DNA of 64,000 nucleotides from Ruminococcus sp. (GTDB lineage: Bacteria > Bacillota > Clostridia > Lachnospirales > Lachnospiraceae). The notes beneath the pieces were generated by a model that was given only the letters and a program-made list of their open reading frames with translations, was not told the origin of the DNA and made no database searches. Positions 24,825 to 33,137 of the stretch are shown here, piece after piece. The stretch is from assembly GCA_013911065.1 (NCBI GenBank), contig JACERV010000014.1, positions 1 to 64,000 of the forward strand, written 5' to 3'. A program made the position numbers and the translations under genes. The first letter of the stretch is position 1. Each line of letters begins with the position of its first letter.

Positions 24825-25664
24825 ATGAGTAAAAAAACATCACATATCATCAGACAGGTATTGTTCTATGCTTTTGTTATTCTCTTTGTAGGCTTGATTG
24901 TCCTGCCCTTTATATGGCAGTTTCTCACATCAATCAAACCCATGTCGGAAATATCTGCAATTCCGGCAAAATGGATTCCAAGCGAGATTAATATCCAGTT
25001 TTACTTCAATGTATTTGAAAAGCATCCATTTGCAAGATACTTATTAAATAGTTTTATTGTGGCAGTCACCACCACAATCCTGAGCATCCTCATCGGGGCA
25101 TCTGCAGCATATGCACTGGCACGTCTGAGGTTTAAAGGAAAGAAGATTATGCTTATGGCAATTTTAAGTATTTCTATGTTTCCTACTATTGCGACTTTGA
25201 GTCCAATCTATTTACTGTTAAAGCAGTTTCGCTTATTAAACACTTATGCGGGTCTTGTGATTCCTTATATCACCTTTGCCCTTCCATTATCTATCTGGCT
25301 GCTGACGAATTTCTTTTCACAGCTTCCCAAGGGATTTGAAGAAGCAGCAGCCATTGATGGATGTTCCAGAGCTGGTATATTTTTTAAGATTATGCTCCCG
25401 CTGATTAAACCGGCAATCTTTTCTGTTGCATTGATTGTATTTATTAATGCATGGAATGAGTACATTTATGCGCTTACCTTCATGACCAATGACCTTATGC
25501 GTACGGTTCCCGTTGGAATCGCAATGTTCCCCAGTAATTATGAGATGCCTTGGGGAGATATGGCAGCAGGTTCTGTCATTGTGACAGTACCGTTGATTAT
25601 TATGGTACTGATTTTCCAGAAGAAAATCATTGCCGGGCTGACTGCCGGTGGAGTGAAAGAATAA
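24825..25664 (+). CDS. ABC sugar permease (MalG-like)
   Basis: 279-residue second permease subunit with six predicted transmembrane segments and the EAA loop EEAAAIDGCSRAGIFFKIMLP. It ends with the usual MalG-type tail QKKIIAGLTAGGVKE. ATG 24825 is preceded by GAGAGGCG; an upstream in-frame ATG (24786) lies inside the preceding gene. It forms the membrane channel with the MalF-like subunit. Confidence 0.9.
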   Translation: MSKKTSHIIRQVLFYAFVILFVGLIVLPFIWQFLTSIKPMSEISAIPAKWIPSEINIQFYFNVFEKHPFARYLLNSFIVAVTTTILSILIGASAAYALARLRFKGKKIMLMAILSISMFPTIATLSPIYLLLKQFRLLNTYAGLVIPYITFALPLSIWLLTNFFSQLPKGFEEAAAIDGCSRAGIFFKIMLPLIKPAIFSVALIVFINAWNEYIYALTFMTNDLMRTVPVGIAMFPSNYEMPWGDMAAGSVIVTVPLIIMVLIFQKKIIAGLTAGGVKE

Positions 25665-25699
25665 AGGTTCACTTGATGAACGAGAGAAGGAGAAAAAAA

Positions 25700-26596
25700 A
25701 TGAAACAAATTAAAATAAATGAAACCTGTATGATATCACAGGTAGCGGCAGGCTGTATGCGTGCGGCAGATTCCGGGATGGAGGGAGATGTATTTCTGAA
25801 ATTCACAGAAGAATGTATTGACATGGGGGTAACTACATTTGACCATGCTCCAGTCTATGGCGGATATACCTGTGAGAAATTGTTTGGAGACGGAGTAATC
25901 CGTAAGAATCCTGCACTGAGGAATAAAATGCAGCTTGTAACTAAAACCGGGATTGTTCTTCCGGGTAAAAATGGAAATAAGACTATTTATTATGACTCTT
26001 CTAAAGAAGAAATTAAGAGAGAAATGGAAGCCTCCCTGCAGAATCTCGGAACAGATTATGTAGACCTGCTTCTTGTGCACCGTCCTGACCCACTGGCAAA
26101 CCCGGAAGAAACGGCAGATGCGCTGGATACTCTTGTAAAAGAAGGAAAAGTCCTGAATATCGGGGTGTCAAATTTTATGCCGTCTCAGATTGAGATGCTT
26201 CAAAGTTATCTGAAAAACCCTATTGTGATAAATCAGATGGAGCTGTCTGTAAAAACAACGGAGAATTTTTTTAATGGTGTGACCGACGATGCATTTACAA
26301 GAAGAATGCCTTTAATGGCATGGTCTCCTCTTGGCGGCGGAAGTGTATTTGCGGGAGAAGAACAGCAGTCCGTACGTTTACGCAGCACACTCCAGGAAAT
26401 TGCAGATGCGCACCATACGTCCATGGACGTTATCATGTACGCATGGCTGTTTGTACACCCGGTTCGCATTGCAGCCATTACGGGAACTATGAACACCGCC
26501 AGAGTGAAGTCAGCAGCAGAAGCCTTGGATATACAGCTTAGTTATGATGAATGGTATCTGATATTGGAAGCATCCAGAGGCTATAACGTACCATAG
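25700..26596 (+). CDS. Aldo/keto reductase
   Basis: 298-residue NADP(H)-dependent TIM-barrel oxidoreductase. The catalytic tetrad is visible: Asp and Tyr in TFDHAPVYGGY, Lys in VTKTGIV, His in LLLVHRPDP. The overall look is of the E. coli YdhF branch. ATG 25700 follows GAAGGAG; in-frame codons further upstream overlap the permease. It lies in the LacI-controlled sugar operon together with a Gfo/Idh/MocA enzyme, so it may oxidise or reduce the aglycone or the released sugar. Confidence 0.87.
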   Translation: MKQIKINETCMISQVAAGCMRAADSGMEGDVFLKFTEECIDMGVTTFDHAPVYGGYTCEKLFGDGVIRKNPALRNKMQLVTKTGIVLPGKNGNKTIYYDSSKEEIKREMEASLQNLGTDYVDLLLVHRPDPLANPEETADALDTLVKEGKVLNIGVSNFMPSQIEMLQSYLKNPIVINQMELSVKTTENFFNGVTDDAFTRRMPLMAWSPLGGGSVFAGEEQQSVRLRSTLQEIADAHHTSMDVIMYAWLFVHPVRIAAITGTMNTARVKSAAEALDIQLSYDEWYLILEASRGYNVP

Positions 26597-26606
26597 GAGG
26601 AGTAAA

Positions 26607-27683
26607 ATGGGGAAAATTCGATTTGGAGTCATCGGTTCCGGCTGGAGAGCAGAATTCTATATCCGTATTGCGAAGGCGCTGCCGGAACAGTTTGAACTCA
26701 TTGGGGTATTAATAAGAGATAAGGAAAAGGGAGAACAGTTTAGGAAAATACATCAGGTTCCTGTTGTACAGACAGTAGAGGAACTGGAAAAAGGGAATCC
26801 CGACTATGTTGTGTTAGCCATAAAGAGGGGAATTATCTCAGGTTATCTTACAACGCTGTTTGAGAAACAGATTCCGGTACTTTGTGAGACTCCTCCGGGA
26901 GAGGACCTTGAAGCCTTAAAGAGTGTATGGGAAAATTGCCAAAAATATAATGGGAAGGTTCAGATAGCGGAACAATATTTTGTACAGCCGTTGTATGCAG
27001 CATGGGACAAAGTGATTCGTTCCGGGAAACTGGGCGAGATACAAAATATTAATATCTCTGCCCTTCATGGATACCATGGGGCAAGTATCATCCGGCAGTA
27101 TCTGAACGCGGGCTTTGAGAATGTAAAAATTTACGGCAAGCGCTTCTGGTTTGATGTGACGGAGACTTATGGCAGAGAAGGAATGGACTTTAACGGGGAA
27201 GTGTTCAAATGTTCACGTGATCGTCTGACCATGGAATTTGAAAATGGAAAGATTGCATATTTTGATTTTTCCGACCCGGCTCAATATCATTCCTTTATCC
27301 GTACAAGGCAGTTGACAGTTCAGGGCGTGAGAGGAGAAATTGATGATCTGACAGTCCGCTACCTCACGGAGGAAAATGTACCTGTGACACAAAATTTAAA
27401 CCGCATTGATTTGGGTGTTTACAATAATCAGGACTGGTCTCACTATGGAATTATGCTTGGAGAAGAATTCTTATATAAAAATCCATTTGGAAATGCAAGG
27501 CTCAATGACGATGAAATCGCAGTTGCAACCTGTATGAAGAAGATGGATGAATATTTAAAGACAGGAACAGAGTTTTACAGTCTGAGAGATGCATTGCAAG
27601 ATATGTATATTTGCCTGGTTATGGACGAGGCGCTGGCACATCCGAACCAGGAGATTACAACGGCAGCACAGTGTTGGACATAA
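26607..27683 (+). CDS. Gfo/Idh/MocA-family oxidoreductase
   Basis: 358-residue NAD(P)-dependent sugar or inositol dehydrogenase-like protein. The N-terminal Rossmann segment reads IRFGVIGSGWRAEFYIRIA; the normal EKP motif is replaced by CETPPGED (residues about 92-99), where the usual Lys is a Thr, so catalysis may differ from the family norm. The C-terminal alpha/beta domain starts near residue 120. It sits 10 bases after the aldo/keto reductase gene and 11 before the GH13 gene. Substrate unknown. Confidence 0.83.
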   Translation: MGKIRFGVIGSGWRAEFYIRIAKALPEQFELIGVLIRDKEKGEQFRKIHQVPVVQTVEELEKGNPDYVVLAIKRGIISGYLTTLFEKQIPVLCETPPGEDLEALKSVWENCQKYNGKVQIAEQYFVQPLYAAWDKVIRSGKLGEIQNINISALHGYHGASIIRQYLNAGFENVKIYGKRFWFDVTETYGREGMDFNGEVFKCSRDRLTMEFENGKIAYFDFSDPAQYHSFIRTRQLTVQGVRGEIDDLTVRYLTEENVPVTQNLNRIDLGVYNNQDWSHYGIMLGEEFLYKNPFGNARLNDDEIAVATCMKKMDEYLKTGTEFYSLRDALQDMYICLVMDEALAHPNQEITTAAQCWT

Positions 27684-27694
27684 AGGAGGAATAC

Positions 27695-29098
27695 ATGAAA
27701 AATCAGATTATGTTGATTACTTATGGGGACAGCCTGGGTAAAAATTTCAATGAAATGGAGGCGGTCCTTGAAAAACATTATCAGGGAGCCGTAGGAAGTA
27801 TTCATATCCTGCCGTTTTTTCCTTCCTCAGCAGACCGCGGATTTGCACCTACGCAGTACGACAAAGCAGACGAAAAGTTCGGAAGCTTTGAAGATTTGAA
27901 GCGGATTGGGGAAAAGTATGAGCTGATGTATGATTTTATGGTAAATCATATCTCGGCACATTCCCCCTATTATCTGGATTTTAAAGAGAAAAAGGATGCA
28001 TCGGCATACAAAGATATGTTTATCCGTTATAGCGAATTCTGGGAAAATGGTGAGCCGACAGAGAAGCAGGTGGATAAGATTTATAAGAGAAAGCCCAAGG
28101 CTCCCTATGTTGATCTTACATTTGCAGATGGAACAACAGAAAAAATCTGGTGTACCTTTAGTGAAGAACAAATTGATTTGGATGTAACCAGCCCGTCGGT
28201 AAAAAAATTTATAAAGGATACAATCGAGTTTATGTGCAGCCACGGGGCATCCATTATCCGGTTGGATGCGTTTGCATATGCGGTGAAGAAAGCGGATACA
28301 AGCTGCTTTTTCGTAGAGCCTGAAATGTGGGATTTGCTGTATGATATTGAAAAAACAGCAAAAAAATATGGAGCAGAGATTCTGCCGGAAATTCATGAGC
28401 ATTATTCAATTCAGATGAAGATTGCGGAGAAAGAATTTTGGGTTTATGATTTTGCACTGCCCATGCTGGTGCTTCATGCACTATATACCCATAGAGGAGA
28501 GCCTCTGAAACACTGGCTGGATATTTGCCCCCGGAAGCAAATGACAACGCTGGATACCCATGATGGGATTGGCGTGGTAGATGTAGTTGATTTGTTATCC
28601 CCGGAAGAAATTGAAGAAACAAAAGAATTGCTTTATTCCAAAGGTGCAAATGTAAAGAAAAAATACAGCAGCGAGGAATACAACAATTTGGATATTTATC
28701 AGATTAACTGCAGTTTTTACTCTGCCCTGGGAAATGATGATGATGCTTATTTACTGGCCCGGGCAATCCAGTTTTTTGCACCGGGAATCCCCCAAGTCTA
28801 TTATGTAGGGATGTTGGCCGGGGAGAATGATCTTAAACTTTTGGAACAAACCAAAGAAGGACGGAATATTAACCGGCATTATTATACATTGCAGGAGATT
28901 GATGAGAACTTCCAGCGTCCTGTTGTGAGAAAACTGAGAGATTTGATGAAATTCCGTAATGAATGCCCTGCATTTGACGGGGATTGCCTGTGTGAGAGCA
29001 ATGGCAGCCAGTTACGTATTATACGGGACAATGGAACAGTCCGGGCAGTGCTGGAGGCAGACCTGGCAACTTATAAGTTTCAAATACGAGTAGGATAA
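27695..29098 (+). CDS. GH13 subfamily 18 sucrose-phosphorylase-like enzyme
   Basis: 467-residue alpha-retaining glycoside phosphorylase of the sucrose phosphorylase group, releasing alpha-glucose 1-phosphate from sucrose or another alpha-glucoside. The nucleophile is Asp191 in IRLDAFAY, the acid/base is Glu232 in LPEIHEHY, and LDTHDGIG holds the transition-state stabiliser; these numbers match the Bifidobacterium enzyme almost exactly. ATG 27695 follows AAAGGAGG. Relatives in the subfamily act on sucrose 6-phosphate, glucosylglycerol and glucosylglycerate; the neighbouring AKR and Gfo/Idh genes suggest a less common substrate than sucrose. The last codons lie in a 10-bp tandem repeat. Confidence 0.85.
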   Translation: MKNQIMLITYGDSLGKNFNEMEAVLEKHYQGAVGSIHILPFFPSSADRGFAPTQYDKADEKFGSFEDLKRIGEKYELMYDFMVNHISAHSPYYLDFKEKKDASAYKDMFIRYSEFWENGEPTEKQVDKIYKRKPKAPYVDLTFADGTTEKIWCTFSEEQIDLDVTSPSVKKFIKDTIEFMCSHGASIIRLDAFAYAVKKADTSCFFVEPEMWDLLYDIEKTAKKYGAEILPEIHEHYSIQMKIAEKEFWVYDFALPMLVLHALYTHRGEPLKHWLDICPRKQMTTLDTHDGIGVVDVVDLLSPEEIEETKELLYSKGANVKKKYSSEEYNNLDIYQINCSFYSALGNDDDAYLLARAIQFFAPGIPQVYYVGMLAGENDLKLLEQTKEGRNINRHYYTLQEIDENFQRPVVRKLRDLMKFRNECPAFDGDCLCESNGSQLRIIRDNGTVRAVLEADLATYKFQIRVG

Positions 29099-29121
29099 AG
29101 TAGGATAAAAAATGATACAGA

Positions 29122-29170
29122 AAGCAATGCCAATAAGTTATTTTTTAAGCTTAACTTATTGGCATTGCTT
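29122..29170. terminator. 19-bp hairpin terminating the GH13 operon
   Basis: AAGCAATGCCAATAAGTTA and its exact complement flank an 11-base loop with a T-run inside. It lies between the convergent GH13 and MocR genes and can serve both strands. Confidence 0.75.
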
Positions 29171-29216
29171 ATTATATGTCTGATATTTTAAAGTCTGATA
29201 CTTCTGAAATAATTTG

Positions 29217-30623
29217 TTATTCGTAAACTGCCTGATATAGTTTTTCTATTGCGGTGGGTATATCATGAATATGAATGCTGCTGAACCCTAATAAAATTTG
29301 ATTTGGAGTACAATCTTTTTTATTTTTCCAGTAAATATCGGTAGGATATACTTGAACATCATAATCAAGTGCTCTTTTTATAATCTCATGCTGACTATAT
29401 TGGCTATGGATACTAAGCAGTAAATGTAAACCGGCGCTGCTGCCTTGTATGGCTGCTTTTTTGCCAAATACTTTTTTGATACAACTACATATTAAGTCAT
29501 ATTTCTTTTTATAATGTGTTTTTAACATATTAATATGTCTTTCGTAACTGCCGTTCTCAAAAAATTCAGCCAATGCAATTTGCAGATATTTAGGAACGGT
29601 ACAGTTTATGAGCTTAAAAGTCTCATTGTAGTTTTTTAATACAGGCTCAGGCAATACCACATATGCTATCCTTAAATCGGGTGATAAGGACTTGGAAAAG
29701 GTTCCTAAATATATGGTTCTTTCACTATGATCTAATGATTGCAAAGAGGGGACAGGCAGCATATGATATCTAAGCTCACTGTCATAATCATCCTCTATGA
29801 TATAGCTGTTATGTTTACTTGCCCAGTTTAGAATTTCTAAACGTTTTGAAATTGAACACACACATCCTGTAGGAAATTGATGTGAGGGAGTTACATATAG
29901 TAAGGTATTTTCTAATCTGGATATGTCATCTGTGAAGATACCGTCATCTTGGAGATGCACAGTATTTATATCATATTTATTCATTTCAAATATGGCCCTA
30001 GTGCCATCATAGCCTGGTTCTTCCAGGGACACGGAATATTGCTCTTTAGGAAGCAATTCTGTTAAGAGCTGCAGAGAATGCTGGTGTCCGCTTGTAATCA
30101 GGATTTGTTTTGGTGTGCACCGGACGCCCCTTGTCTGATATAAATAAGTTGAAATAGATGTCCTCAATCTAAATTCTCCTTGTTTATCTGTATAGGATAA
30201 ATAAGTCTGGTCTGCAATTTTGTCAAATGAAGAAATGATGCATTTACGCCATGAGTTTGTTGGGAAGATATTGGCATCTATATTTCCATATTGAAAATCA
30301 TATTTACATATTCCCCGGTCATTATTATCCTGAACAAGGGAAAACGATGGATTCTCTAAACTTGTATTATTAATCAAATCAAGTTTCAGTAAAGAATTTA
30401 CATAAAAGCCAGAGCCCTTAACGGCGTGAAGATAACCTTCAAGCTCAAGCTGGTAATAAGCTGCTGTTACAGTGTTCCTGCTGACTCCCAACTCATCAGC
30501 CAATGTACGGGTAGCGGGAAGTCTGCTGTCTGGAGCTATCATACCAGTTGTTATGTCATTTTTTATCTGCAAATACAATTGTTCATATAATGCATGATGG
30601 GACGTTCGGTTAAGATTTATCAT
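29217..30623 (-). CDS. MocR/PdxR-family regulator (GntR HTH plus aminotransferase-like domain)
   Basis: 468 residues. N-terminal GntR winged helix (residues 10-75, LPATRTLADELGVSRNTVTA), then a fold-type-I aminotransferase domain with the PLP lysine in LGTFSKSLSPDLRI and the IIEDDYDSELRY stretch. Such proteins sense PLP or amino compounds and usually control a divergent target. Here the divergent genes are an N-acetyltransferase and a PNPOx-fold flavoprotein, with three AAAATTGG half-sites between them. Regulation of vitamin B6-related or amine metabolism is plausible but not shown. Confidence 0.9.
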   Translation of the reverse strand: MINLNRTSHHALYEQLYLQIKNDITTGMIAPDSRLPATRTLADELGVSRNTVTAAYYQLELEGYLHAVKGSGFYVNSLLKLDLINNTSLENPSFSLVQDNNDRGICKYDFQYGNIDANIFPTNSWRKCIISSFDKIADQTYLSYTDKQGEFRLRTSISTYLYQTRGVRCTPKQILITSGHQHSLQLLTELLPKEQYSVSLEEPGYDGTRAIFEMNKYDINTVHLQDDGIFTDDISRLENTLLYVTPSHQFPTGCVCSISKRLEILNWASKHNSYIIEDDYDSELRYHMLPVPSLQSLDHSERTIYLGTFSKSLSPDLRIAYVVLPEPVLKNYNETFKLINCTVPKYLQIALAEFFENGSYERHINMLKTHYKKKYDLICSCIKKVFGKKAAIQGSSAGLHLLLSIHSQYSQHEIIKRALDYDVQVYPTDIYWKNKKDCTPNQILLGFSSIHIHDIPTAIEKLYQAVYE

Positions 30624-30637
30624 GTAATCCTCCTGAG

Positions 30638-30691
30638 AAAATTGGAACTGTTAAATATGTGAAAATTGGTAGTTATAATAAGTCCAATTTT
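30638..30691. promoter_or_regulatory. Three AAAATTGG half-sites in the MocR/NAT divergent promoter
   Basis: AAAATTGG occurs at 30638-30645 and 30662-30669, and its complement CCAATTTT at 30684-30691. The direct pair is spaced 24 bases and the inverted pair encloses 14 bases. MocR proteins typically bind such direct and inverted repeats, so this is the likely operator region. Confidence 0.55.
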
Positions 30692-30792
30692 ATTATACAA
30701 TATGGCCACAATGATGTAAACAATGGTTGTCCGCAGCATTATTTAGCATGGATAATTAAAAATGATGAGAGAATTGCAGGCAGGTGACAGGT

Positions 30793-31644
30793 ATGATTGA
30801 TGAAAATTTTATATTATCGGCAAGTCAGGTGGAACAATATTTACAACGGTTAGGGCTTGATTATAAGCGGGATAAAAATAGGCTTATACCATCAGAAGAA
30901 AATTTAAAATATTTGCACACGATACATATTTCAAAAATTCCTTATGAAAACCTTTCGATATTACTGGATGAGCCAATTTCGTTAAATGGGAAGGATTTAT
31001 TTATGAAAATCATATCAAATCATAGAGGGGGATATTGCTTTGAGGTAAATGGTTTATATACATTTCTACTGAAAACATTGGGATATAAAGTGACTGTATA
31101 TAATGTCAGATTTATTTCTGAAAACAAAGGAATTCAGATGAGAAGGCATAGAATAATGAAGGTTGAAATTGATGGTATATCATACATAACAGATGTAAGT
31201 TTCCGAAATGAATATCCTAGAACTGCATTGAGATTTATTTGCGGTAAAGTGCAGACAGATGGAATTTCAGAATATAAGTTTACACAGGATGAATATTACG
31301 GATACATCATGTGGCAGAAAGGAACTGGAAAAGAATGGTCCAAAATCTTTGGGTTTGATGAAAGCCCCCAATCAGAGATTGATTTTGTTCTGCCCAATTA
31401 TTATTGTGAGACTCATCCTGATTCACCGTTTATTGGTGCTCCCCATATGTCGATATGCCCTATTAACCAGCATATTACGATAGCCGGCCGGGAGTTTACC
31501 ATATCTGAAAAGGACAAGATATTAGTCAAAAGAAGCATGGAAACAAATGAAGAGTTTATTTTATTATGTAAAACATATTTTGGTATTGAAATTCGTGAGG
31601 AAAAGGCAGATGTAATTATGCGGAAAATTATGCATAAATCTTGA
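30793..31644 (+). CDS. Arylamine N-acetyltransferase
   Basis: 283-residue acetyl-CoA:arylamine N-acetyltransferase. The Cys-His-Asp triad is visible: Cys in RGGYCFEVNGLY (about residue 82), His in MRRHRIMKVEI, Asp in SYITDVSF. These enzymes acetylate aromatic amines and hydrazines, including drugs such as 5-aminosalicylate, in gut bacteria. A GTG at 30784 is possible, but ATG 30793 has AGGTG at a suitable distance. It is followed by a PNPOx-fold gene, and both face the MocR regulator. Confidence 0.88.
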   Translation: MIDENFILSASQVEQYLQRLGLDYKRDKNRLIPSEENLKYLHTIHISKIPYENLSILLDEPISLNGKDLFMKIISNHRGGYCFEVNGLYTFLLKTLGYKVTVYNVRFISENKGIQMRRHRIMKVEIDGISYITDVSFRNEYPRTALRFICGKVQTDGISEYKFTQDEYYGYIMWQKGTGKEWSKIFGFDESPQSEIDFVLPNYYCETHPDSPFIGAPHMSICPINQHITIAGREFTISEKDKILVKRSMETNEEFILLCKTYFGIEIREEKADVIMRKIMHKS

Positions 31645-31690
31645 ACATGCAAAACTCTGCTCAGGCTATTATTAAAAAACAGGAGGTCAA

Positions 31691-32167
31691 ATGATGCAAT
31701 ATAGAATGAAAACACATATGCTGGACAAAGAGGAGATTGACAAACTTCTAAACGAAATACAAACAGGCTGCCTGGCAACTATAAACTGCGACGGTACACC
31801 TTATGTCATTCCCGTACATTTTGTTTACCTGGACCACGCTATTTATATACATGGCCTGCCTAAAGGTAAAAAAATAGAAAACATGAAAGCAAATCCCAGT
31901 GTGAGCATGACTGTATATAATATGGATGGGCTGTTACTCGATGCCAAACATAATCCATGCGATACAAATACGAAGTATCAAAGCGTAATTATTGATGGGA
32001 AGGCTGTTTTATTAGAAGACTATAAAGGGAAAGCCAATGCATTAGGTAAAATTGTGGAAAAATATACGCCCCATCTGGCTGATAAGACACTACCTGAAAA
32101 TATGGTCAGGGGCACTGCGGTTATAAAAATTGCAGTTAACGAAATTACAGGAAAATATTATATGTAA
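31691..32167 (+). CDS. PNPOx-fold flavin-binding protein (NimA-like)
   Basis: 158 residues of the pyridoxamine 5'-phosphate oxidase-like split-barrel fold. The stretches GCLATINCDGTPYVIPVHFVY and IYIHGLPKGKKIENMKANP are typical of the group annotated as NimA-type nitroimidazole reductase or flavin-binding proteins. The start could be ATG 31691 or 31694; AGGAGG at 31681 fits the second slightly better. Cotranscribed with the N-acetyltransferase and probably controlled by the MocR protein. Nim activity is only one possibility. Confidence 0.8.
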   Translation: MMQYRMKTHMLDKEEIDKLLNEIQTGCLATINCDGTPYVIPVHFVYLDHAIYIHGLPKGKKIENMKANPSVSMTVYNMDGLLLDAKHNPCDTNTKYQSVIIDGKAVLLEDYKGKANALGKIVEKYTPHLADKTLPENMVRGTAVIKIAVNEITGKYYM

Positions 32168-32171
32168 AATA

Positions 32172-32260
32172 AATCCTGGAAGGAGATTACACTTCCGCCA
32201 GAATTCATCCGCCCGCTTCATTGAGCATTCGGGGCAATGCTTTGGATGGAGGATAAGAGG
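32172..32260 (+). other. Hairpin-rich leader before the GntR gene
   Basis: CTGGAAGG pairs loosely with CTTCCGCCAG, and CATCC pairs with GGATG around an inner CATTG/CAATG stem. The GC-rich block has no open frame. It may be an RNA leader or a relic; I do not recognise a riboswitch class. Confidence 0.25.
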
Positions 32261-32337
32261 GAGATATTGCTTGACTAAGGCCGCCGCTGTAACTTATAAT
32301 TAACTCGTAAAAAAATGTCAGACTGATGAGGGATATT

Positions 32338-33045
32338 ATGGAACACAGTGGATTGGCAGACAATAAAAAACTACTTTATTCTAGATTAGCAGACAAGATA
32401 TATCAATATATACAGGATGAAAATCTTCAGCCTGGTGACAAAATTCCTGGGGAAAGAATACTGGCAGCCCAGTGGAAGGTCAGCCGCCCCACACTGCGGG
32501 AGGCTATCCGGGAGATGGAGAACCAGGGCGTGATTCGTGTGGAAGTGGGCAAGGGTACATTCGTTACAGATTATGTGAAAGGAAGGCAATTCAGCATACA
32601 GCTTGCTGTAAAGAACTTTCTGGAACTGTTTGAAATAAAGACTGTTCTGGAACGTTACAGCCTGGAAAAGGTGATTCCCAGCATATCAGAGGAGCGGCTT
32701 GACAAATTAGAGAAGATGGCGGTTGAGATGAACGCCATAGCTGCGGAAGGGACTATGCCAAAGGAGATGGACCATAAGTTTCACAGATATATTCTGGAGT
32801 GTTATGGAAATCATGAGATGACCAATATGGTCTGCAATATGATTGACATGTATGAGACCTTTGATGATGAGTTGTATGGATACTTTGAAGATAAGGATTT
32901 TGATTACAATGAAATATTGCTCCAAACCTTTCCCTATCATCTGGAAATGGTACAGATGATGAGAGCGCGGAATGTGCCGGAGGCTCTGAAACGGTACAAT
33001 CAGATTATAGAACTGGATTTGCAGATATATAAGCAAATTGAATAA
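32338..33045 (+). CDS. GntR-family transcriptional regulator (FadR branch)
   Basis: 235 residues. Winged helix at residues 15-80 (KIPGERILAAQWKVSRPTLREA, IRVEVGKGTFVTDY), followed by an all-helical FCD-type effector domain (ESMEHKFHR-like metal ligand region: MDHKFHRYILE). ATG 32338 follows GAGGG; an ATG at 32326 is possible. It precedes a glycan locus and probably regulates the GHL6-type gene and the transporter, though no operator match was established. Confidence 0.85.
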   Translation: MEHSGLADNKKLLYSRLADKIYQYIQDENLQPGDKIPGERILAAQWKVSRPTLREAIREMENQGVIRVEVGKGTFVTDYVKGRQFSIQLAVKNFLELFEIKTVLERYSLEKVIPSISEERLDKLEKMAVEMNAIAAEGTMPKEMDHKFHRYILECYGNHEMTNMVCNMIDMYETFDDELYGYFEDKDFDYNEILLQTFPYHLEMVQMMRARNVPEALKRYNQIIELDLQIYKQIE

Positions 33046-33050
33046 AGTAG

Positions 33051-33092
33051 AACTCAGAACTGGCCCGGGGATTCCCGGGCCGGTTTTGAGTT
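33051..33092. terminator. Strong bidirectional terminator between GntR and GHL6-like genes
   Basis: Nineteen-base arms (AACTCAGAACTGGCCCGGG against its partner, two G-T wobbles) around a four-base loop. It lies between convergent genes and serves both. Confidence 0.8.
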
Positions 33093-33137
33093 ATAGGAAG
33101 CTTCCCGATAACTTAAAACTGACGGGATGTGCACATC

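Noticed and set aside
27827-28402. Long minus-strand open frame of 191 codons
   Set aside because: It is the complement of the GH13_18 gene, has no ribosome binding site and has no protein-like motif.
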